Below, one piece after another: positions 15,948 through 22,516 of a stretch of DNA of 24,270 nucleotides; position 1 is the stretch's first letter; every line of letters starts with the position of its first letter. The notes under the pieces were generated by a model. It was not told where the DNA came from. It did no database searches and worked only from the letters and a program-made list of their open reading frames with translations. A program made the position numbers and the translations under genes. Source of the DNA: an uncultured Eubacteriales bacterium (lineage in GTDB: Bacteria > Bacillota > Clostridia > Oscillospirales > Oscillospiraceae); assembly GCA_900553135.1 (NCBI GenBank), contig USCO01000019.1:1-24270 (forward strand). Direction: 5' to 3'.

Positions 15948-16451
15948 ATGGACAAGGAACATACCTGCTGCTTTACCGGGCACCGTCCTGACCGGCTGCC
16001 CTGGGGGACCGACGCGGAGGACCCCCGCTGCCTGGCCCTGAAGGCCCGCCTGGCCGACGCTTTGGAAGAGGAATACCACGCCGGGACCCGCCATTTCATC
16101 TGCGGCATGGCCCGGGGAGCCGACCTGTACTTTGCCGAGGCGGTGCTGGAGCTGCGGGCGCGCCTGCCCGGGGTCACCCTGGAGTGTGCCCGCCCCTGCG
16201 AGTCCCAGGCCCACAGCTGGCCCCGGGAGGAGCAGGACCGCTACCAATCCATTTTGGACCGGTGCGACTTCGAGACCCTGGTCCAGCACCGCTACGACCG
16301 GGGCTGCATGGCCCGGCGTAACCGCTACATGGTGGACCACGCCGCCCGCCTCATCGGAGTATACGACGGGGTCCCCAAGGGGGGCACCGCTCAGACGGTG
16401 CTCTACGCCCTGCGTAAGGGCCTGCACCTGAATCTTCTGCCTGTTTTGTAA
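15948..16451 (+). CDS. SLOG-domain protein, YpsA/DUF1273-like (167 aa)
   Basis: A Rossmann-like nucleotide-binding fold of the SLOG superfamily is suggested by CCFTGHRPDRLPWG (residues 7-20), FICGMARGADLYFAE (50-64, the glycine-rich phosphate loop), a central segment with CARPCESQ, and a C-terminal DGVPKGGTAQTVLYA. SLOG proteins bind nucleotide-derived or sugar-nucleotide ligands; the ligand and role of this clostridial GHRP group are not known. It is small, soluble and cysteine-containing, with no membrane segment. AAGGAGG lies 7 bases before the ATG. It is 10 bases upstream of queH, so the two are almost certainly co-transcribed. Confidence 0.85.
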   Translation: MDKEHTCCFTGHRPDRLPWGTDAEDPRCLALKARLADALEEEYHAGTRHFICGMARGADLYFAEAVLELRARLPGVTLECARPCESQAHSWPREEQDRYQSILDRCDFETLVQHRYDRGCMARRNRYMVDHAARLIGVYDGVPKGGTAQTVLYALRKGLHLNLLPVL

Positions 16452-16461
16452 GGAGTACGAC

Positions 16462-17034
16462 ATGAACACCTTGATGCACATTTGCTGCGCCCCCTGCGCC
16501 AACCAGCCCATCGCCCAGCTGCGGGAGGAGGGCCTCTCTGTCACCGGCTTCTGGTTCAACCCCAATATCCACCCCTACACGGAGTACCAGGCCCGGAAGG
16601 CCACCCTGGAGGGCTACGCCAAGGAGATTGGCATGAAACTCATCATCGGCGGACGGTACGACCTGCGCTCCTTCATCACCAACGTGGCCGACAACATCGA
16701 CGGCCGCTGCGCCTACTGTTACCGGGTACGCATGGAGGAGACGGCCAAATATGCCGCCGAGCACGGCTTTGACAGCTTTACCACCTCCCTGCTCATCTCC
16801 CCCTACCAGAAGCACGAGGCCATCGCCGCCATCGCCCGGGAGATGGGGCAGCAGTACGGGGTGGAGTTCCTCTACCGGGATTTCCGCCCCCTGTTCCGGG
16901 CGGGCCAGGACTACGCCCGGGAACACGGCTTCTATATGCAAAAGTACTGCGGCTGTATCTTCAGCGAGGAGGAGCGCTACATGGCCGCCAAGTGGAAAAA
17001 GGAGGCCCGCCGGGCCGCCCAGGAAGGACAGTAA
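16462..17034 (+). CDS. queH: Epoxyqueuosine reductase QueH (190 aa)
   Basis: Cobalamin-independent enzyme that reduces epoxyqueuosine to queuosine in tRNA, the last step of queuosine formation. The family hallmarks are present: HICCAPC (Cys8, Cys9, Cys12), GRCAYCYRVR (Cys83, Cys86) and the C-terminal KYCGC (Cys163, Cys165). These supply ligands for the iron-sulfur cluster and mononuclear iron. Other conserved stretches are FWFNPNIHPYTEY and SFTTSLLISPYQKH. At 190 residues it has normal length. AAGGAG lies 6 bases upstream. No other queuosine genes (queA, tgt, queT) are in the window, so the organism may salvage precursors or encode those steps elsewhere. Confidence 0.95.
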   Translation: MNTLMHICCAPCANQPIAQLREEGLSVTGFWFNPNIHPYTEYQARKATLEGYAKEIGMKLIIGGRYDLRSFITNVADNIDGRCAYCYRVRMEETAKYAAEHGFDSFTTSLLISPYQKHEAIAAIAREMGQQYGVEFLYRDFRPLFRAGQDYAREHGFYMQKYCGCIFSEEERYMAAKWKKEARRAAQEGQ

Positions 17035-17066
17035 AAAAGCCAGTCCCGGTTGGGACTGGCTTTCTT
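17034..17066. terminator. Bidirectional terminator between queH and gltS
   Basis: AAGCCAGTCCC (17037-17047) and GGGACTGGCTT (17052-17062) pair around GGTT. An A-run precedes and a T-rich run (TTTCTTGTTT) follows, serving convergent queH and gltS. Confidence 0.93.
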
Positions 17067-17090
17067 GTTTGGCTGGGAAACTTTCTGAAC

Positions 17091-18329
17091 TTAGCCGAAG
17101 ATGGGCAGGACGTTCAGGAAGCCGGTGATGATCAGGCCGTTGAAGAAGTCGATGAACAGGGAGCCGACCAGAGGCACCACGAAGTAGGCCTGAGGAGCGG
17201 GACCAAAGCGCTTGGTAACAGCCTGCATGTTGGCCATGGCGTTGGGGGTAGCGCCCATGCCGAAGCCGCAGAAGGCAGCGGTCATGACAGCGGCCTCGTA
17301 GTCGCTGCCCATGATGTTGAACACCACGAAGCGGGCGTAGAAGTACATCATGATGGTCTGAGCAGCCAGCATGGCGATCATGGCAACGGCGACGCTGGCC
17401 AGCTGCCACAGAGCCACGGACATCAGAGCGATGGCCAGGAAGATGGACAGAGAAACATTGCCCCACAGGTCCAGAGCGCGGGAAGGCATGACGATGTGCT
17501 TGGCATCGCAGAAGTTACGGATGACAGCAGCGATCAGCATGGCGCCGATGTAGGTGGGGAAGGTGAAGCTGAAGTGGAAGTTGCCGATGTTGATCTCGAT
17601 GCCGTTCAGAGCGGCGGTGAGCAGGGTGCCCAGGCCGGAGGCAACGATCAGCAGGATAGCGGCGTTGGTGAAAGCGTCCACGTCCACGCGCTCGGCCTTC
17701 TCGCGGTCGGCAGCGCTCATGTCGTTGAGCTCCACACCAGTCTCACTCTCGGTGGACTTCAGGTTGTACTTGTTGATGATGCCGCGGGCAGTGGGGCCAC
17801 CCATCAGGGAGCCGGCCACCAGACCATAGGTAGCGGCAGCGATGGCGATAACGTTGGCGCTCTCAATGCCCATGCCCTCCATCAGAGGACCATAGGAGCC
17901 GGCGGTGCCATGGCCGCCAACCATGGGGATGGAGCCGGTGCACAGGCCCAGACGCAGGTCCCAGCCGAAGACGCCGGCCAGGATGGAGCTGAGCACGTTC
18001 TGCAGGCACACCATAACGATGGCCACCAGCAGGAAGGTGATAACCTTCTTGCCGCCCTTCTTCAGCAGGCGGAAGCAAGCGGTGTAACCGACGCTGGTGA
18101 AGAACAGGGTCATGAAGAAGTCCTTGACGTTAGAGTCGAAGGTGAACTCCACGATCCCGCCCAGGTACAGGCACAGGTGGACGATAGCGAAGATCAGGCC
18201 GCCCACCACGGGGGCAGGGATACAACACTTTCTCAGGAACTCGACACGGTTGGTCAGGAATCGTCCCAGAACGAACAGCATCATGGCGATGGCTGCAGTC
18301 TGGAACATATTCAGAGAAATCTGGGTCAT
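17091..18329 (-). CDS. gltS: Sodium/glutamate symporter GltS (412 aa)
   Basis: Inner-membrane permease of the ESS family that takes up glutamate with sodium. About ten hydrophobic segments are arranged as two inverted halves. The first re-entrant loop motif is GSIPMVGGHGTAGSYG (about 132-147) and the second-half equivalent includes AAFCGFGMGATPNAMANMQAV near residue 355. A polar loop at about 190-220 (ESETGVELNDMSAADREKAE) links the halves. The length is typical of GltS. AAGGAGAGAGG precedes the ATG. It lies 270 bases downstream of the two-component genes on the same strand, with its own regulatory region (18345-18566), which suggests it is their target. Confidence 0.92.
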   Translation of the reverse strand: MTQISLNMFQTAAIAMMLFVLGRFLTNRVEFLRKCCIPAPVVGGLIFAIVHLCLYLGGIVEFTFDSNVKDFFMTLFFTSVGYTACFRLLKKGGKKVITFLLVAIVMVCLQNVLSSILAGVFGWDLRLGLCTGSIPMVGGHGTAGSYGPLMEGMGIESANVIAIAAATYGLVAGSLMGGPTARGIINKYNLKSTESETGVELNDMSAADREKAERVDVDAFTNAAILLIVASGLGTLLTAALNGIEINIGNFHFSFTFPTYIGAMLIAAVIRNFCDAKHIVMPSRALDLWGNVSLSIFLAIALMSVALWQLASVAVAMIAMLAAQTIMMYFYARFVVFNIMGSDYEAAVMTAAFCGFGMGATPNAMANMQAVTKRFGPAPQAYFVVPLVGSLFIDFFNGLIITGFLNVLPIFG

Positions 18330-18400
18330 GTTTTCCTCTCTCCTTTACTTGTATATAATTGGTTTCCCAGTTCCTACATGAAGAGATTCTACACGACTTC

Positions 18401-18418
18401 CTTCAAATTGCTTCAAAA
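18401..18418 (-). promoter_or_regulatory. Putative GlnL/YcbB-type direct repeat upstream of gltS
   Basis: The minus strand reads TTTTGA-AGCA-ATTTGA, two hexamers at a 10-base period. It lies about 50-70 bases upstream of a candidate gltS start point (-10-like TATATA at 18352-18357, with no good -35). A weak -35 with an upstream repeat is the usual layout of an activator-dependent promoter. Confidence 0.4.
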
Positions 18419-18440
18419 TCCTACAGCTGAAAAATATTTT

Positions 18441-18477
18441 CCCCAAAATTCACAATTTTTCTCGCTTTATTTTGGGG
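18441..18477. promoter_or_regulatory. Inverted repeat in the gltS control region
   Basis: CCCCAAAAT (18441-18449) and ATTTTGGGG (18469-18477) are perfect 9-base inverted repeats separated by 19 bases, in the middle of the 270-base gap between the response regulator and gltS. It could be a protein dyad or an RNA hairpin ending the upstream operon. Confidence 0.5.
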
Positions 18478-18550
18478 CATGTGACAGCCCGTTTGCAGGA
18501 TTTCCGCAACATTCTGTTATCACTCCGTCTTCTCGCATCATTTTCCAGAT

Positions 18551-18566
18551 TTTTGTGTTATTTTGC
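18551..18566 (+). promoter_or_regulatory. Second GlnL-like direct repeat, near the end of the regulator gene
   Basis: TTTTGT-GTTA-TTTTGC on the plus strand. From memory, the Bacillus subtilis GlnL target is TTTTGT-N4-TTTTGT, so this matches at 11 of 12 fixed positions. It is in the opposite orientation to, and about 150 bases upstream of, the repeat at 18401-18418. Confidence 0.4.
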
Positions 18567-18599
18567 AGGAATTCCTTCACGAGATTTCAAAAAACTTTT

Positions 18600-19445
18600 T
18601 CAGTCTTCCTCCGCCAGGACCAGCATCCCGTCCAAAAAACACTTGAGATTTGCCTTCCCCTTGGGCCCCTTCCCCTGGATAAAGGCCATCTCGCTGCGCA
18701 CCTCCTGGAAGGGGAAGAGCCGGGAGGCGTACTGGGTGAAGATCTCGTTTCCGTAGTCGTCCAGGCCCAGGCTGGCCAGATGGTTGAGCCCCCGCTCCAC
18801 CGCCCGGCGGGCGCGCTGCTCCATGGACTTGGGGCTGTCGCTGAGCCGGGCGCACAGGGCGCCCACTCCCAGCTGGCACACCTGCTGCTTCTGCTCCAGC
18901 AGATACATACACATATCCACAATGTCCCGGGCGCCCTTCTCCCCCGCCATGCCCAGCTGGCTGAGGACATACTGGATGCGCTTGCGCTGGACCTCCTGGC
19001 GCTGCTGCTGGGGCATGGTCCGGGCAGGGGCCTGCTTGACGGCAAACACGCTTTGGATGGTGTGCAGGTCCCGCTCGTTCTCCAGCTGCTGGCGGACGTT
19101 GCGGATGACCTGACGCACCTCAATGAGGTTGATGGGCTTGGTGATAAAGAAGTCCACCCCGGCCAGGTAGGCCTTGGCCACCATCTCCTTGCTGGCCACC
19201 TGGGAGATCATGATAAACTTGGCCCGGCTGCCCCGTTCCTTCAGCTCCCGTACCACCTGGATGCCGTCCATCCCGGGCATCAGCAGGTCGCACAGCACCA
19301 GATCGGGGTCGGCCGCCAGGATCTTCCCCAGGTCCGCTGGGCCGCCGCCGCTGTCGCCGCACACGGTGCCCAGATCGTTTCCTTCCACGATATCCTCCAG
19401 GATGCTGATCACAGAGATGTCATCCTCTACGATATAGATTCTCAT
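18600..19445 (-). CDS. Response regulator with YcbB (GlnL-type) output domain (281 aa)
   Basis: The receiver domain covers about 1-120, with acidic pocket Glu7, Asp8 and Asp9, phospho-acceptor Asp53 (LCDLLMPGMDG) and Lys103 (FITKPIN). After a linker, the C-terminal domain (about 155-275, containing KRIQYVLSQLGMAGEKGARDI and a helical tail ending near FLDGMLVLAEED) matches the YcbB DNA-binding domain of Bacillus subtilis GlnL, which activates glutamine utilisation genes. The ATG overlaps the kinase stop (ATGA), so kinase and regulator are translated together. The next gene downstream is the glutamate permease gltS. Confidence 0.88.
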   Translation of the reverse strand: MRIYIVEDDISVISILEDIVEGNDLGTVCGDSGGGPADLGKILAADPDLVLCDLLMPGMDGIQVVRELKERGSRAKFIMISQVASKEMVAKAYLAGVDFFITKPINLIEVRQVIRNVRQQLENERDLHTIQSVFAVKQAPARTMPQQQRQEVQRKRIQYVLSQLGMAGEKGARDIVDMCMYLLEQKQQVCQLGVGALCARLSDSPKSMEQRARRAVERGLNHLASLGLDDYGNEIFTQYASRLFPFQEVRSEMAFIQGKGPKGKANLKCFLDGMLVLAEED

Positions 19446-20746
19446 AGTGCTCCCTTCTCCAGCCGCGATATGGGCAGGATCACCCGAAAGCAGGCTCCCG
19501 CCCCCTGGGTACTGGTCACCTCAATGACGCCGCCCAGTTCTTCCACCATGAATTTTACCGCCGGAAGCCCAACGCCCCGGTTGATATTTCCCGTCTTGGG
19601 GTCAAATTTTGTGGAGTAGCCCACCTGGAACAGATTCTGCATGGCCCGCTGGGAGATACCCGGTCCGGTATCCCGCACGGTGAGCACCAGGTCCTCTCCC
19701 TCCTCCTGGGCGTCCACCCAGATGATGCCGCTGCCCTTGCCGCTTTGAATGGCCTCGGAGGCGTTCATCACCAGGTTCTTCAAAATGGACATAAGCTGAT
19801 AGTGCTCCCCCGTGGCCAGCGGAGTGGCACAGCGGCAGTCCAGGACGATGTCCGTCTGCCGCTCGCCCAGGATGTGGGCCATGGTGTCCCGCAGGATGTG
19901 CAGCAGATCGTAGATGTGCATTTTCTCTTCGTTGTAGGTGTCCGCCACCTCTCCCTCAATGCCCCGGATGATGCTCAGGTTGTCCTTTTTCACCTCGTGC
20001 ACGTCCCGGGCAATGGACAGGGCCAGCTGTCTGAGTTCCTCGGGATACTCCTCCCCGCTGAGCTTTTCATACAGGGTGTAGGCCCGGCTCATAATGCCTT
20101 CAATGTTCTCGGCGTCCTTTTTCAGGAAGTAGAGCTCATTTTTCAGGTTGGCCGTCAGGAGAAACAGCCGCTGGTAGCGCCGCTCGTGCTCCTCGGCCAG
20201 CAGCAGACGACGGTACTGCTTGATGGCCCACAAAATGACCACCGCCAGCAGGGACCGCCCCAGGGCCAGCAGCATGAGCATGACCAGGGCGTCCACCTCC
20301 GGCGGCCCGCCCCGGGAGAGGGTCAGGTTGACGCCGTTGGACACCGCGTCACACACCCAGAAGCTGCGCCACAGGGTGAGCAGCCTGGTCTGGGAGCGGT
20401 TGGGCACCTGCACGCACAGCAGCCCGTCGTAGAGGAGGTAAAACAGGGCGCCGGGATACTCCCGGCTGGCCACGTACCACAGTCCCTCGCCGCCCAGCAT
20501 GCCCATAACGCACCGCACCACCAGCACCGCCATGGCGGTCATGGCGCCGGTGGCGGGTCGGCGGCTGTCCTGGACCAGGGTCATGAGCAGTACGGGAAAC
20601 AGCACCACTGCCGCGGACACCCGGAAGTTATCCACCCACAGATTAAAAAACAGCTCGGCGCTGAGAGCCGTGGCAAAGGCGGTGAGCAAACGCCGCTCCC
20701 ACCGGGTGGCCTTCCAGCGGATCACCGGTCGTTTATTCGTCTCCAT
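19442..20746 (-). CDS. Sensor histidine kinase, GlnK/YcbA-like (434 aa)
   Basis: The N-terminal membrane region (about 21-175) has five or six hydrophobic segments and no large extracytoplasmic loop, pointing to a ligand sensed within or near the membrane or through a partner. A helical linker follows (about 178-235), then the phospho-acceptor helix with His250 in ARDVHEVKKD. The ATPase domain has an N box (ILKNLVMNASEA, 321-332), G1 DTGPGIS (359-365), an F-box region LFQVGYSTKFD and G2 RGVGLPAVK (390-398). The start is ATG 20746 after AAGGGGAGC; an upstream in-frame GTG lacks a ribosome binding site. Pairing with a YcbB-type regulator and gltS suggests glutamine or glutamate sensing (inference). 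Confidence 0.88.
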   Translation of the reverse strand: METNKRPVIRWKATRWERRLLTAFATALSAELFFNLWVDNFRVSAAVVLFPVLLMTLVQDSRRPATGAMTAMAVLVVRCVMGMLGGEGLWYVASREYPGALFYLLYDGLLCVQVPNRSQTRLLTLWRSFWVCDAVSNGVNLTLSRGGPPEVDALVMLMLLALGRSLLAVVILWAIKQYRRLLLAEEHERRYQRLFLLTANLKNELYFLKKDAENIEGIMSRAYTLYEKLSGEEYPEELRQLALSIARDVHEVKKDNLSIIRGIEGEVADTYNEEKMHIYDLLHILRDTMAHILGERQTDIVLDCRCATPLATGEHYQLMSILKNLVMNASEAIQSGKGSGIIWVDAQEEGEDLVLTVRDTGPGISQRAMQNLFQVGYSTKFDPKTGNINRGVGLPAVKFMVEELGGVIEVTSTQGAGACFRVILPISRLEKGAL

Positions 20747-20807
20747 ACCGCTCCCCTTTCCTGGCGAAGATTTGGGCGGCACACAGGGCTGCGCCGCTGA
20801 TTTTAGT

Positions 20808-20836
20808 ATTATACCATATTTTGTCCTGTCTGTCCT
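20808..20836 (-). promoter_or_regulatory. Promoter of the kinase-regulator operon
   Basis: AGGACA (20836-20831) and TATAAT (20813-20808) on the minus strand are separated by 17 bases, about 60 bases before the kinase start codon. Confidence 0.7.
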
Positions 20837-20860
20837 GCTCTCCCAGAGAATGGCAGAGAC

Positions 20861-20900
20861 AAAAAAATACGGCCGCGAGGAGATATCCTCGCAGCCGTAT
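20861..20900 (-). terminator. Terminator of the infC-rpmI-rplT operon
   Basis: ATACGGCCGCGAGGA (20867-20881) and TCCTCGCAGCCGTAT (20886-20900) pair with one mismatch and a 4-base loop. Seven T follow on the minus strand, 13 bases after the rplT stop. Confidence 0.95.
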
Positions 20901-20913
20901 GAAGGACCAAAAA

Positions 20914-21270
20914 TTAGGCCAGGGCCTTCTTGGCGGTCTCAGTGAGCTGAGCGAAAGCGGCCTTGTCGTTGACAGCCAGCTCGGCCAGCATCTTGCGGTT
21001 GATGACCACACCGGCCTTCTTCAGGCCGTTCATGAAGGTGGAATAGTTCATGCCGTTCATCTTGCAGCCGGCATTGATGCGGGTGATCCACAGCTGACGG
21101 AAGTCGCGCTTCTTCTGCTTACGGCCGATGTAGGCGTAAACGCCGGACTTCATGACAGCCTGGTTGGCCATCTTAAAGTGCTTGGACTTAGCGCCCCAGT
21201 AGCCCTTGGCCAGCTTCAGGATCTTATTTCTTCTCTTGCGCGTCATCATCGCGCCCTTAACTCTTGCCAT
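20914..21270 (-). CDS. rplT: 50S ribosomal protein L20
   Basis: The sequence MARVKGAMMTRKRRNKILKLAKGY followed by the basic helix and YAYIGRKQKKRDFRQLWITRINAG is a clear L20 at the normal 118 residues. L20 is an early 23S rRNA-binding assembly protein and, in Bacillus, represses its own infC-rpmI-rplT operon by binding the leader mRNA. It is last in the operon, 20 bases after rpmI. Confidence 0.98.
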   Translation of the reverse strand: MARVKGAMMTRKRRNKILKLAKGYWGAKSKHFKMANQAVMKSGVYAYIGRKQKKRDFRQLWITRINAGCKMNGMNYSTFMNGLKKAGVVINRKMLAELAVNDKAAFAQLTETAKKALA

Positions 21271-21290
21271 TGTTCGTTTCCTCCCTCTTC

Positions 21291-21500
21291 TTACTTGTAC
21301 AGGATCATGCGCTTGATGGCGGCCTCATTGGTCTTGTCGGCATAGGTGGTGCCGCGCAGAGCCCGCTTGAGCTTGGTGGTCTTGCCGTGGCCGTTGAGCA
21401 GGTGACGCTTCTTGGTCATGGCGCGCTTGACCTTGCCGGTCTTGGTGAGGGAGAAGCGCTTCTTGGCGCCGCTGTGAGTCTTGATCTTAATCTTCGGCAT
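21291..21500 (-). CDS. rpmI: 50S ribosomal protein L35
   Basis: This 69-residue protein begins MPKIKIKTHSGAKKRFSLT and continues with Lys/Arg-rich segments and HLLNGH, which is the L35 pattern. It has two extra residues in the start (KIKIKT rather than KMKT) and a slightly longer C-terminus (TTYADKTNEAAIKRMILYK) than common L35. AAGGAG precedes the ATG, and it lies 19 bases after infC. Confidence 0.97.
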   Translation of the reverse strand: MPKIKIKTHSGAKKRFSLTKTGKVKRAMTKKRHLLNGHGKTTKLKRALRGTTYADKTNEAAIKRMILYK

Positions 21501-21519
21501 AACAGTAGAACTCCTTTAC

Positions 21520-22050
21520 TTACTTTTTCGCGTCCTTCGCGGGCTTGGGGGACAGGAAGATAGACATATGCCGTCCCTCCAGCTTGGGACTTTTATCCAT
21601 GACGGCGGTCTCGCCGCAGGAGTCGGCAAACTTCATCAGCAGATCCTGGCCGATATTGGTGTGAGCCATCTCACGGCCACGGAAGCGGACAGTTACCTTG
21701 CAGCGATTGCCCTCGGACAAAAACTTCTGGGCATTGCGCAGCTTGACGTTGAAGTCGTTGACGTCGATGCTGGGAGACATACGGATCTCTTTGATCTCCA
21801 CCACGCGCTGGTTCTTACGGGCTTCCTTTTCGCGCTTGGTCTGCTCGAACCGGTACTTACCGTAGTCCATCAGCTTGCACACCGGCGGTACGGCGTTGGG
21901 AGAGATCTTGACCAGATCCAGATTCCGTTCCTCGGCCAGGCGCAGCGCCTCCTGGGAAGACATGATGCCCAGCTGTTCTCCGGATTCGGAGATCAGGCGG
22001 ACCTCCTTGTCCCGGATTTCCTCATTGGTTTGATGACCTGTGTTAGCGAT
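21520..22050 (-). CDS. infC: Translation initiation factor IF-3, probable AUC start codon
   Basis: IF-3 binds the 30S subunit and discriminates against non-canonical start codons and mismatched initiator tRNA. The coding frame with full IF-3 homology extends 29 codons upstream of the first ATG (21963): residues reading NEEIRDKEVRLI and SGEQLGIMSSQEAL are the conserved IF-3 N-terminus. Going upstream in frame there is no ATG, GTG or TTG, but ATC at 22050-22048 lies 9 bases after a strong GGAGG. The predicted product (176 aa) starts ANTGHQTNEEIRD after the initiator. Use of AUU or AUC by infC is known in other bacteria and allows IF-3 to repress its own synthesis. The N-domain covers about 10-80 and the C-domain about 90-170. 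First gene of infC-rpmI-rplT. Confidence 0.9.
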   Translation of the reverse strand: MANTGHQTNEEIRDKEVRLISESGEQLGIMSSQEALRLAEERNLDLVKISPNAVPPVCKLMDYGKYRFEQTKREKEARKNQRVVEIKEIRMSPSIDVNDFNVKLRNAQKFLSEGNRCKVTVRFRGREMAHTNIGQDLLMKFADSCGETAVMDKSPKLEGRHMSIFLSPKPAKDAKK

Positions 22051-22209
22051 GGGAAAGCACCTCCAAACAAAAAATAAAAACGCGGCTGCCGAAATGGCGC
22101 CCGCGTCACAACAAACCGCACCGGATCACTCCGGCGGGGGAAATTTCCTGTTGACCCTTTGGCTCTGGCCCGGGGTGAGGTACGGGGCACCGTTCCTGCT
22201 TTCTTGTGC
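22051..22209 (-). promoter_or_regulatory. infC-rpmI-rplT leader with attenuator (L20-type autoregulation likely)
   Basis: The transcript should start near 22209 and run about 160 bases before infC. It is GC-rich and foldable, and ends in a terminator-like hairpin: ACGCGG (22080-22085) pairs with CCGCGT (22101-22106) and the inner GGCG/TGCC bases also pair. On the minus strand this is followed by TTTTTATTTTTTG, directly before the infC Shine-Dalgarno. This is the layout of the Firmicute L20 leader, in which excess L20 favours premature termination. I cannot verify the L20-binding pseudoknot by eye. Confidence 0.7.
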
Positions 22210-22215
22210 TCACAC

Positions 22216-22244
22216 ATTTTATCAGCATCTTTCCCCGTTGTCAA
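22216..22244 (-). promoter_or_regulatory. Promoter of the infC-rpmI-rplT operon
   Basis: TTGACA (22244-22239) and TAAAAT (22221-22216) on the minus strand are separated by 17 bases, with TGA directly before the -10. Confidence 0.88.
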
Positions 22245-22477
22245 GGAAAATTTTCTCCCTTTCATTTCTTTCTCCCGCTTTGATATTTACATAACCCGTT
22301 TTCAGGCCCGCTGCTCTACAAAAAGTTTTACACACTTTCCACATACCTTTCCACATTTTATTTCACAACCTCCACTTTTCTTCTACTTTCTGCACCTTTT
22401 TCTCCACCATTTCTTCCCCTTTGTTCTCTTGACTCCACTTTGTAGGGTTACATAACGCATTATTTTGTGAAAAGAAA
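22245..22477. other. Non-coding spacer, pyrimidine-rich on the plus strand
   Basis: About 230 bases between the infC promoter and the tsaD terminator hold no credible gene. The plus strand is strongly C/T-rich and AT-richer than the surroundings. CTTTCCACAT occurs twice (22335-22344 and 22347-22356) at a 12-base period, with related CACA-containing pieces on both sides. I see no promoter here that would serve a gene. Confidence 0.6.
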
Positions 22478-22507
22478 ACCTCCCGCGCCCTGTTGGACGC
22501 GGGAGGT
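22470..22507 (-). terminator. Rho-independent terminator of rimI-tsaD
   Basis: ACCTCCCGCG (22478-22487) and CGCGGGAGGT (22498-22507) form a perfect 10-bp stem with a 10-base loop, followed on the minus strand by TTTTCTTTTC. It starts 10 bases after the tsaD stop. Confidence 0.93.
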
Positions 22508-22516
22508 GCATCATTT

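Noticed and set aside
18330..18599. Sigma-54 type -24/-12 promoter for gltS
   Set aside because: No TGGCAC-N5-TTGC pattern is found on the minus strand.
16992..19619. An 875-codon plus-strand open frame
   Set aside because: It runs across the queH end, a terminator, antisense gltS, an intergenic region and antisense of the response regulator, so it cannot be one gene.
21520..21963. Truncated IF-3 starting at the first ATG
   Set aside because: This would remove the conserved NEEIRDKEVRLI N-terminus, which is encoded in frame upstream and preceded by a strong ribosome binding site.
22326..22356. DnaA box cluster (TTTTACACA and CTTTCCACA pieces)
   Set aside because: Each differs from TTATNCACA at one or more positions, and the neighbouring genes are not those of a replication origin.
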